From positions 1 to 5,107 of the forward strand of contig SOKS01000133.1 of the NCBI GenBank assembly GCA_004375725.1: 5,107 nucleotides of DNA, read 5' to 3'. This DNA comes from Dehalococcoidia bacterium (lineage in GTDB: Bacteria; Chloroflexota; Dehalococcoidia; Dehalococcoidales; RBG-16-60-22). A program made the translations under genes and the position numbers. Each line of letters starts with the position of its first letter. Within the stretch, counting starts at the first letter, position 1. The notes under the pieces were generated by a model. The model saw only the letters and a list, made by a program, of their open reading frames with translations. It made no database searches and was not told where the DNA came from. Below, piece after piece: positions 1 through 5,107 of the stretch.

Positions 1-984
1 CGGGCCGAAGCTAACGTGAACTTAGCTCGCGCCTATCTTGAGCAGGCCGTAATAGTGCGAGACGGCGCGGAAAAGGCCTGGGAGAACGCGCTTGATGTCC
101 AGAGCAACCCGCTGGAACTGGAGACCAGAATCATCGCCGCTCAAGGAGAACTGGAAATGGCGGAACTGAATCTGCTGCGGGAAAAGGAGATTGAAAACGA
201 CCTGGGGGTGCCGTTAGCTGAGATTCGATTTGATACCGCGGAAAAGGTTCTCGAGAACCTGGAAACTTTAAAAAGCCTCGACTGGTTCAGCATATATACG
301 ATGAGGAAGGAAATTTATCCTGCGGAAGGTGAGCTGGACATGGCAGAATTGTCTTTAGCGTACCAGAAAGAGCTGAAAAAGTTATGGAGTGTACCCGCCG
401 CGGAATTTCGCGTAGCCACGGCGCAGAAAGCGCTTCAGAACCTGCTGGCCATCAGGGACAACCCTCAGGAGCTCAATACCGCCGTGGATAATGCCCATAA
501 TGCCTATCAGGCGTCGGCGGTTGCCGCAGAGGCTGCTGAGCTACAGGTCGAGCAGGCTGAGGCTTCACTCAATGTAATCAACGTGCAGATTGACAAGCTC
601 ACCGTGGCCTCGCCCGTATCCGGTGTGGTCGCTTCCCGCCACGCGGAAGCAGGCGAAATCGCCCAGCCGGGCCTCCCGATACTGTCCGTAACCGAACTGG
701 ACGAGGTCACGCTGACCGCCTATATTCCGGAACGCGCCATTGGTCTGGTCAAGCTGGGACAGGAAGTACAGGTATCGGTTGACTCATATCCCGACGAGTA
801 CTTCTCCGGCACCATTGTCTACATATCACCGAATGCTCTATTTACCCCCAAGAATATCCAGTTGAAAGATGAGCGGGAAAAGATGGTCTTTGCCGTTAAA
901 ATCCGCCTGGCCAATCTGGAGCAGAAACTGAAACCGGGTATGCCTGCGGACGCACGAATACTGACCGGTGTTGAAGGTGAATAA
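1..984 (+). CDS. HlyD/YbhG-like membrane fusion (adaptor) protein, 5'-truncated by the window
   Basis: Predicted periplasmic-adaptor subunit of an ABC exporter, linking the inner-membrane pump to the cell exterior. The reading frame is open from base 1 (RAEANVNLAR...), so the true start, membrane anchor and first lipoyl half lie upstream; the GTG at 16 is only an internal Val codon. Numbering residues from that codon, 1-190 is a long Ala/Glu/Leu-rich helical hairpin containing an internal repeat (44-89 versus 105-150, with NP.EL-type turns at 31 and 149). Residues 193-226 are the second half of the lipoyl/barrel-sandwich domain (KLTVASPVSGVV, then GEIAQPGLPILSV). Residues 227-318 form the beta-barrel part, ending in the family-typical LKPGMPADARI. 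The stop lies 2 nt before the ATPase start, so the genes are co-transcribed. Family assignment is strong. The resemblance to YbhG rather than another HlyD subgroup rests mainly on the following genes. No outer-membrane TolC-like partner is visible. Confidence 0.9.
   Translation, partial: RAEANVNLARAYLEQAVIVRDGAEKAWENALDVQSNPLELETRIIAAQGELEMAELNLLREKEIENDLGVPLAEIRFDTAEKVLENLETLKSLDWFSIYTMRKEIYPAEGELDMAELSLAYQKELKKLWSVPAAEFRVATAQKALQNLLAIRDNPQELNTAVDNAHNAYQASAVAAEAAELQVEQAEASLNVINVQIDKLTVASPVSGVVASRHAEAGEIAQPGLPILSVTELDEVTLTAYIPERAIGLVKLGQEVQVSVDSYPDEYFSGTIVYISPNALFTPKNIQLKDEREKMVFAVKIRLANLEQKLKPGMPADARILTGVEGE
145..465 (+). repeat. Diverged in-frame tandem duplication inside the adaptor hairpin
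   Basis: Two segments, bases 145-282 and 328-465, encode similar helical stretches offset by 61 residues (183 bp). GELEMAELNL aligns with GELDMAELSL, and VPLAEIRFDTAEKVLENL aligns with VPAAEFRVATAQKALQNL, without gaps. The DNA copies have drifted in many third positions, so the duplication is old. It would lengthen the coiled-coil hairpin that in this family contacts the partner channel or spans the periplasm. Confidence 0.7.
973..980 (+). promoter_or_regulatory. Ribosome binding site for the double ATPase, inside the adaptor's last codons
   Basis: GAAGGTGA ends 6 nt before the GTG at 987 and overlaps the end of the adaptor gene. It supports the GTG as the true start, since the ATPase fold begins almost at once (IEASGLQKKY) and the first in-frame ATG after it (1083) would remove the first beta strands. 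Confidence 0.65.
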
Positions 985-986
985 CC

Positions 987-2939
987 GTGAATACCCCGGC
1001 TATTGAGGCCAGCGGGCTTCAGAAGAAATACGACAACGTTCTCGCCGTAAGCGGCCTGGACCTGCGCATCGAACGCGGGGAGATGTTCGGCCTGGTGGGT
1101 GCCGATGGTGCCGGCAAATCAACGACGATACGCATGCTGTGCACCCTGGTTCTGCCCTCTGCCGGTGAAGCCAGAATTCTTGGTATGGACACCGTGAAAC
1201 AGGCAGGTAACATCAAGGAGAAAATCGGCTATGTTGCGGAACGTTTCAACCTGTACCCCACCCTGACGGTAGAGGAAAACCTGTCCTTCTTTGCCAGGCT
1301 GCGCAATTTACCACGCGAGGTGAGCGAAAAACGGATGAAAGAGCTGCTTCAATTCTGCCGTCTGGAACCATTCCGAAAAAGGCAAGCCCAGCATCTTTCT
1401 GGTGGCATGCAGAAGAAGCTGGCGCTGGCCTGCAGCCTGATCCACGAGCCCGAGGTCGTTTTCCTCGACGAGCCCACCACCGGTGTTGACCCGGTCTCAC
1501 GGCGCGATTTCTGGCGCATTATTGCCGATTTCCTGACCAGAGGCATTACCGTGCTGGTATCAACCCCTTACCTGGATGAGGCGGAACGGTTCCACCGCAT
1601 CGCCTTCATGCATAAAGGACAGATCATCGCCTGCGACACGCCGCAGAATCTTAAAGCGCAGCTTGCCGGCGAACTGCTGGAAATCAGGACCCACCAGATC
1701 AACGAGGCCGTCACCGTTTTAGCGCGGGCATCCTTTGTGCAAACGGCACAGGTATTTGGCGACACTGTCCATGTTATGGTTGACCGGGCCGAGAAACGCC
1801 GTGCTGAAATCAACCGTTTGCTGAAGGAACACTCAATATCGGTTATTGACCTGCGGCGCATTTCAGCGGGGCTTGAAGACGTCTTTGTCACCCAACTTAC
1901 CGGGCTGGAAGATAAGCAGAAAAGCCGGACCGCCGCCGAAAATTCGGTGGCCACTGTTCTAAAGGAAGATAGCCAGTATGAAACCGCCATCGAGGTAACG
2001 GACCTCAGCAAGAAATTCGGCGACTTCACCGCCGTTGACCGCGTGAGCTTTAACATCGCGCGCGGCGAGATCTTCGGCCTTCTCGGGCCCAATGGCTCCG
2101 GAAAGACCACCACCATCCGCATGATCACCGGCCTCCTGAAATCGACAGAGGGCAAAGCCTTCGTACTTGGCGACGATATGTCACTAATGGCAGACATTGT
2201 ACAGTCAAGAATCGGTTATATGTCACAGAAGTTCTCCCTCTTCAACGACCTCACCGTGGAGGAGAACATCACTTTTTACGGCAACCTCTACTCATTGCCG
2301 GCAGAATCGCTTAAAGAAAGGAAAGCATGGGTGCTGAAGATGGCCGGCCTAAGCGGTAAAGAGAAAACCCTGGCCAGTGAGCTTGCCGGCGGCTGGAAAC
2401 AGCGCCTGGCCCTGGGCTGCGCCATCATCCACAGCCCCGAGGTGGTTTTCCTTGACGAACCGACAGCTGGGGTTGACCCGCTGTCACGGCGCGCGTTCTG
2501 GGAACTGATTCAGGAACTATCCACACGCGGCACGACCATATTCATCACCACCCACTATATGGACGAAGCCGAACATTGTCACCGGCTGGGCCTGATGTAT
2601 CAGGGCAAACTGATTGCCCTCGGCAGCCCCCATCAGCTTAAAACCGAGCAGGTAAAGGGCGAACTCGTTGAGGTCATCACCTCAGACTATGCCCGGTCGC
2701 TGGCAGCGCTTTCAACAGATGCCCGCTATCATCAGATAAGCCTTTTCGGCAGCGCCATACACGTCATTGTTGATGAGGCCAGCACCGCCACCCCGGAAAT
2801 CAAACGACTTCTGGAATCCAGAGGGGTTGCCGTAAACAGCATCAACCGCGTTCTTTTCTCCATGGAGGACGTGTTTATCTCACTTATGGAAGCTCAGGAA
2901 ATGAACCACTCCGCCCTGGCGGTAAAGAAAGGAGACTGA
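987..2939 (+). CDS. YbhF-like ABC transporter ATPase with two fused nucleotide-binding domains
   Basis: Cytoplasmic ATPase (650 aa) that should power export through the permease encoded next. NBD1: Walker A GADGAGKST (38-46), signature LSGGM (137-141), Walker B VVFLDE with D161/E162, D-loop GVDP (166-169). NBD2: Walker A GPNGSGKTT (367-375), Q-loop Q414, signature LAGGW (466-470), Walker B D490/E491, H-loop H523. NBD1 has Glu85 where the Q-loop Gln is expected and Pro194 where the switch His is expected (STPYLDEAE versus TTHYMDEAE in NBD2), while NBD2's signature Ser is Ala. Each NBD is followed by a similar accessory domain of about 75 residues ending in (L/M)EDVF (about 228-305 and 558-635), with a polar linker near 306-332. 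The tandem layout and DGAGK-type first Walker A are as in YbhF; E. coli YbhF is, from memory, about 70 residues shorter. Start GTG is chosen from the ribosome binding site and the 2-nt spacing. The ABC-2 exporter role is secure; the substrate is unknown. Confidence 0.94.
   Translation: MNTPAIEASGLQKKYDNVLAVSGLDLRIERGEMFGLVGADGAGKSTTIRMLCTLVLPSAGEARILGMDTVKQAGNIKEKIGYVAERFNLYPTLTVEENLSFFARLRNLPREVSEKRMKELLQFCRLEPFRKRQAQHLSGGMQKKLALACSLIHEPEVVFLDEPTTGVDPVSRRDFWRIIADFLTRGITVLVSTPYLDEAERFHRIAFMHKGQIIACDTPQNLKAQLAGELLEIRTHQINEAVTVLARASFVQTAQVFGDTVHVMVDRAEKRRAEINRLLKEHSISVIDLRRISAGLEDVFVTQLTGLEDKQKSRTAAENSVATVLKEDSQYETAIEVTDLSKKFGDFTAVDRVSFNIARGEIFGLLGPNGSGKTTTIRMITGLLKSTEGKAFVLGDDMSLMADIVQSRIGYMSQKFSLFNDLTVEENITFYGNLYSLPAESLKERKAWVLKMAGLSGKEKTLASELAGGWKQRLALGCAIIHSPEVVFLDEPTAGVDPLSRRAFWELIQELSTRGTTIFITTHYMDEAEHCHRLGLMYQGKLIALGSPHQLKTEQVKGELVEVITSDYARSLAALSTDARYHQISLFGSAIHVIVDEASTATPEIKRLLESRGVAVNSINRVLFSMEDVFISLMEAQEMNHSALAVKKGD
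2928..2934 (+). promoter_or_regulatory. Ribosome binding site for the permease
   Basis: AAAGGAG ends 6 nt before the ATG at 2941 and sits within the last codons of the ATPase gene. With a 1-nt gap between the genes, this suggests translational coupling of ATPase and permease. Confidence 0.75.
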
Positions 2940-2940
2940 C

Positions 2941-4056
2941 ATGTGGCAGCGAATGCTCAGTGTCATCGTTAAGGAATTCATCCAGCTCAGGCGTGACCGG
3001 CGCTCCATGGCCATGGTGTTCGCGTTGCCGATAATACAGATGTGCATCCTGGGCTACGTGGTGAGAACCGACATCGAAAATGTCTCCCTAGTGGTCTGGG
3101 ACGCCAGCAACACGCCGGAAAGCCGTGAGCTTATTGAGATCTTTGATAAAACGGAGTTCTTCAACGTGAACTACTACGCCTTCGATTATGAAGAAATCGC
3201 TAGCCGCATCGAATCAGGAGACGCCAAGGGCGCGCTGGTGATCCCTCCTGAGTACTCAAGAAATATTCATCGCGGAGAACCCGCCCAGGTGCAGTTTTTT
3301 ACCGACGGATCAGAGCCGGGGTCTGGCATTCAATCGCTGGCCAACGCCAACCTTATCGTGGCGAACAAAAGTACCGAGCTTATGAGCAAGAAACAACTGA
3401 GTGAAGTGCCGTTGCCCATCTCGCTCCAGCCGCGGATCTGGTACAACCCGGCCATGCAGAGCTCCGTGTTTTACCTGCCGGGATTTGTCGGGATACTTAT
3501 GCAGAACATCACCATCATCCTTACCTCCCTGGCCATTGTCCGTGAGCGCGAGCGCGGCACCATGGAACAGCTCAACATATCCCCGCTGCGCCGTGGTGAG
3601 CTCATCGCGAGCAAAATGATACCATACGTCATAATCGGCTACACCCAGCTACTTCTGGTGGTGGCCACCGCCATCGTCATCTTCGGCATGCCGATGCGCG
3701 GCAACTTCCTGCTGCTTTTAGTGCTGTCCTCACTATTTCTCACCTTCTCGCTGGCCATCGGTCTCCTGATTTCCACTATTTCACAGAATCAATTCCAGGC
3801 CATGCAGGCCAGCTTCATGGTGCTGGTACCAACCATCTTTCTTAGCGGCTTCATCTTTCCCATCGAGTCAATGCCCAAGGTGGCGCAGTGGATTGCCTCG
3901 GTCATTCCCCTCACCTATTACCTGCGTATCCTGCGCGGCATTGTGGTGAAGGGCGTGGGCATCGAACACCTGTGGCAGGAAGCAGTGATTCTCGCTGGCA
4001 TGACCGCGGTCACCCTTATCCTGGCCACCATCAAGATACGCAAAAGCCTCGACTAA
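2941..4056 (+). CDS. ABC-2 type permease, YbhS/YbhR/YhhJ-like
   Basis: Integral inner-membrane subunit of the exporter (371 aa, a usual length for the family). A short cytoplasmic start rich in basic residues (KEFIQLRRDRR) is followed by a first membrane helix at about 22-40. A large extracytoplasmic domain spans about 41-170 and includes IWYNP (166-170). Five further helices lie near 173-200, 225-250, 254-280, 287-307 and 345-364. Family hallmarks are RERERGTMEQL (201-211) in the coupling region, LSGFIFPIESMP (301-312) and PLTYYLRILRGI (323-334). It starts 1 nt after the ATPase stop, so the two are co-translated. In the E. coli system two permeases follow the ATPase; here a 210-nt gap and a signalling gene follow, so this subunit probably works as a homodimer unless a second permease is encoded elsewhere. 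Substrate not predictable. Confidence 0.93.
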   Translation: MWQRMLSVIVKEFIQLRRDRRSMAMVFALPIIQMCILGYVVRTDIENVSLVVWDASNTPESRELIEIFDKTEFFNVNYYAFDYEEIASRIESGDAKGALVIPPEYSRNIHRGEPAQVQFFTDGSEPGSGIQSLANANLIVANKSTELMSKKQLSEVPLPISLQPRIWYNPAMQSSVFYLPGFVGILMQNITIILTSLAIVRERERGTMEQLNISPLRRGELIASKMIPYVIIGYTQLLLVVATAIVIFGMPMRGNFLLLLVLSSLFLTFSLAIGLLISTISQNQFQAMQASFMVLVPTIFLSGFIFPIESMPKVAQWIASVIPLTYYLRILRGIVVKGVGIEHLWQEAVILAGMTAVTLILATIKIRKSLD

Positions 4057-4074
4057 GCTAGAAGTGCACATATT

Positions 4075-4092
4075 ATGCCTTTTGGCATTTTT
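4075..4092 (+). terminator. Weak candidate intrinsic terminator after the permease
   Basis: ATGCC-TTTT-GGCAT forms a 5-bp stem with a 4-nt loop, directly followed by further T residues, 18 nt after the permease stop. The placement and T-tract fit a Rho-independent terminator of the export operon, but the stem is short, and the same bases may instead be a protein-binding palindrome (a near copy lies at 4171). Confidence 0.4.
4076..4087. repeat. Palindrome TGCC-N4-GGCA, copy 1 (possible operator)
   Basis: A 12-bp dyad TGCCTTTTGGCA centred at 4081.5, about 41 bp upstream of the predicted start point at 4123. A near copy lies at 4171-4182; aligned over 21 bases (4071-4091 with 4166-4186) they match at 17 positions. 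The position suits a transcription factor touching RNA polymerase. It overlaps the terminator candidate, so its function is ambiguous. Confidence 0.4.
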
Positions 4093-4097
4093 CGAGC

Positions 4098-4126
4098 TTG
4101 ACACGCCTGCTATAATATAGTACTGT
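4098..4126 (+). promoter_or_regulatory. Promoter for the PAS gene: extended -10 TGCTATAAT
   Basis: A perfect extended -10 element, TGC plus TATAAT, lies at 4108-4116 and predicts transcription starting near 4123, giving a leader of about 144 nt. No good -35 lies at the normal distance upstream (4088-4093 is TTTTTC), which extended -10 promoters tolerate. A perfect TTGACA at 4098-4103 is only 7 bp from TATAAT, too close to pair with it. It could pair at 17 bp with the poor TACTGT at 4121-4126 as a second overlapping promoter. A housekeeping-type sigma factor is assumed. Confidence 0.6.
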
Positions 4127-4134
4127 GAATATAG

Positions 4135-4156
4135 CTAACAATATGTTAGATTTTTT
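4135..4156 (+). promoter_or_regulatory. Inverted repeat CTAACA-ATA-TGTTAG followed by a T6 tract
   Basis: Perfect 6-bp arms (4135-4140 and 4144-4149) around a 3-nt centre, then A and six T residues (4151-4156). It begins about 12 nt after the predicted transcription start. It could be a repressor operator, since AT-rich 15-bp dyads of this size are typical of TetR/MarR-type sites, or a weak early terminator/attenuator in the leader. The stem has only two G-C pairs, so the operator reading is slightly preferred. Confidence 0.4.
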
Positions 4157-4170
4157 ATTGCCTTTAATAA

Positions 4171-4182
4171 TGCCTATTGGCA
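4171..4182. repeat. Palindrome TGCC-N4-GGCA, copy 2 (possible operator)
   Basis: TGCCTATTGGCA, differing from copy 1 only in one base of the central four. It is centred at 4176.5, about 54 nt into the predicted leader, and 95 bp centre-to-centre from copy 1. No T-tract follows it, which argues that the shared element is a binding site rather than a terminator. Confidence 0.4.
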
Positions 4183-4211
4183 CTTTGATAGACAGTGAAT
4201 TGTGACTTTTG

Positions 4212-4238
4212 ACGCTATCCTCTTCCTCTCTCTAGCGT
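4212..4238 (+). promoter_or_regulatory. Leader stem-loop with an all-pyrimidine loop opposite the ribosome binding site
   Basis: ACGCTA (4212-4217) and TAGCGT (4233-4238) are perfect inverted arms enclosing a 15-nt loop (4218-4232) made only of C and T. The loop contains CCTC, complementary to GAGG in the ribosome binding site at 4257-4260. The RNA could therefore switch between exposing and masking translation start. No known riboswitch class is recognised. Confidence 0.3.
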
Positions 4239-4254
4239 GGCAAAACAGGCAGGT

Positions 4255-4260
4255 GGGAGG
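4255..4260 (+). promoter_or_regulatory. Ribosome binding site GGGAGG for the PAS gene
   Basis: GGGAGG lies 6 nt before the ATG at 4267, within a purine-rich run; a second GGGAG directly touches the ATG. It decides the start: an in-frame GTG at 4237 has only a pyrimidine-rich sequence in front of it, and an in-frame stop at 4210-4212 limits any longer start. Confidence 0.75.
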
Positions 4261-4266
4261 CGGGAG

Positions 4267-5107
4267 ATGAACAAAGTAGCCCTTAAGCAGCCGCTCCAGG
4301 ACGAGCTGGTAAAACTGCGCCAGCGCGTCGCTGACCTGGAAGCCGGAAAAAACAAGCGCCGGCGGGCGGAAGAAGCACTGAGAAAGAGCGAAGAGTACAG
4401 TTCCACCATTCTGAACCACTCCCCCAACCCCATGCTTGTCACCAACCCTGACACCTCCATCCGCTACGTCAATCCGGCGCTGGAAGAGCTTACTGGCTAT
4501 TCCCTGATTGAGGTAATCGGCCAGAAAGCACCCTACCCCTGGTGGACGGAGGAGACACTGGAAAAAATAAAGGGGGATTTTGAAGAAGCCTTCCGTCACG
4601 GAGCAAAGGCTGTCGAAGAGCTTTTGAAAAAGAAGAGCGGGGAGCGGTTCTGGGTGGAGATAACCGCCACGCCGGTCATAGTAGATGGTGAGTTTAAATA
4701 TTTCCTGGCAAACTGGGTGGACATTACCCGGCACAGGCGTGCCGAAGAAGCGTTACAGATGAGGGCGCACCTCCTGAATGAAGCCACCGACTCAATTATC
4801 GCCACCGACCTGCATGGCAATCTCATCTACATGAACGAGGCAACCTGCCGGACCCGCGGCTACTCGAAAGAGGAAATGCTCAATATGAACCTGAAGCAGC
4901 TGGTGCCGCCGCATATTGCCAGCCTAGTTGATAAAAGGCTCAGGCGCATTAAGAAAGAGGGAACTATCGTTTTTGATTCAGAACACCTGCGCCAGGACGG
5001 CGGTGTATTCCCCATAGAAACAACTGCTCGTACCGTCAATCTAGGCGACCGGACCATCATCCTGTCCGTAATTCGAGATATTACGGAGCGGAAAAAGGCG
5101 GAGGAAG
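4267..5107 (+). CDS. Tandem PAS-domain signalling protein, 3'-truncated by the window (probable sensor kinase)
   Basis: 280 codons are visible and the frame is open at the window edge. Residues about 8-44 are a charged helical/coiled-coil lead-in (LVKLRQRVADLEA, then RRRAEEALRKSEE). PAS 1 covers about 45-155: ILNHSPNPMLVTNPD, IRYVNPALEELTGYS, a PYPWW stretch at 89-93, and the closing WVDITRHRRAEEAL. PAS 2 covers about 164-275: LLNEATDSIIATDLHGNLIYMNEA, GYSKEEM, and the closing VIRDITERKKAEE. The DIT-x-RKKAEE ending is the usual helical linker to another PAS or a histidine kinase/GGDEF output, which would lie beyond the window. No transmembrane segment or signal peptide is seen, so cytoplasmic sensing is likely; no haem or flavin ligand residue can be named with confidence. 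The gene has its own promoter and leader and is separated by 210 nt from the exporter genes. Confidence 0.88.
   Translation, partial: MNKVALKQPLQDELVKLRQRVADLEAGKNKRRRAEEALRKSEEYSSTILNHSPNPMLVTNPDTSIRYVNPALEELTGYSLIEVIGQKAPYPWWTEETLEKIKGDFEEAFRHGAKAVEELLKKKSGERFWVEITATPVIVDGEFKYFLANWVDITRHRRAEEALQMRAHLLNEATDSIIATDLHGNLIYMNEATCRTRGYSKEEMLNMNLKQLVPPHIASLVDKRLRRIKKEGTIVFDSEHLRQDGGVFPIETTARTVNLGDRTIILSVIRDITERKKAEE

Noticed and set aside
16..18. GTG as the start of the adaptor gene
   Set aside because: The frame is open from base 1, no ribosome binding site precedes it, and starting here would remove the membrane anchor and first lipoyl half that the family needs.
1568..2197. Long open frame (209 codons) on the - strand inside the ATPase gene
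   Set aside because: It is antisense to a strongly conserved coding region, has a low-complexity Ser/Arg-rich product and no recognisable domain; it is a shadow of the real gene.
4179..4192. Sigma-54-type promoter (TTGGCAC as a -24 element)
   Set aside because: The -24 element looks good, but the required GC at the -12 position is GA, and TGCC-N4-GGCA symmetry explains the same bases better.
4237..4239. Alternative GTG start for the PAS protein
   Set aside because: It is in frame, but preceded by a pyrimidine-rich stretch instead of a ribosome binding site, while the ATG at 4267 has GGGAGG at ideal spacing.
4057..4266. Small RNA gene, tRNA or mobile-element end in the spacer
   Set aside because: No cloverleaf, no terminal inverted repeats with target duplication, and no transposase fragment; the short dyads fit regulatory sites better.
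4174..4734. Open frame of 186 codons on the - strand opposite the PAS gene
   Set aside because: The + strand encodes two clear PAS domains here with a good ribosome binding site; the antisense product resembles no family.

Overview
The window carries the 3' part of an ABC-type export operon, a compact regulatory intergenic region, and the 5' part of a PAS-domain signalling gene, all on the + strand. Organisation (HlyD-like adaptor, tandem double ATPase, ABC-2 permease) matches the YbhG/YbhF/YbhS family known from Enterobacteria. Base composition is moderate to slightly GC-rich in the genes and clearly AT-rich in the intergenic region. The tandem-PAS protein style suggests an environmental anaerobe such as a Dehalococcoidia-like Chloroflexota or a Desulfobacterota-like lineage, but this is an impression; no rRNA or marker gene is present to settle it.

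Region 1 (1-4056) is one tightly packed transcription unit. The adaptor gene enters from upstream without its start. It ends 2 nt before the GTG of a 650-residue protein with two ATP-binding domains, which ends 1 nt before the ATG of a single six-helix permease. The adaptor would span the periplasm or cell-wall zone, the double ATPase would power export, and the permease (probably a homodimer, since no second permease follows) would form the channel. The substrate cannot be read from sequence; relatives are linked to drug, cation or lipid-like export. The two ATPase halves are asymmetric: NBD1 lacks the Q-loop Gln and the H-loop His, and NBD2 has an altered signature, so the lesions fall in the same predicted composite ATP site.

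Region 2 (4057-4266) is a 210-nt spacer. It has a weak hairpin/T-tract terminator after the permease, an extended -10 promoter (TGCTATAAT) and a leader of about 144 nt. It also has two near-identical TGCC-N4-GGCA palindromes 95 bp apart around the promoter, a CTAACA/TGTTAG inverted repeat with a T-tract just after the predicted start point, and a stem-loop with an all-pyrimidine loop that could pair with the purine-rich ribosome binding site.

Region 3 (4267-5107) encodes a short coiled coil and two PAS domains, then runs off the window. It is probably the sensory half of a histidine kinase or similar output protein. It has its own promoter, so a functional link with the exporter is possible but not shown. 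I see no mobile element, CRISPR array, tRNA or rRNA. The main points of interest are the intergenic palindrome arrangement, the ATPase asymmetry, the repeated adaptor hairpin and the single-permease operon.
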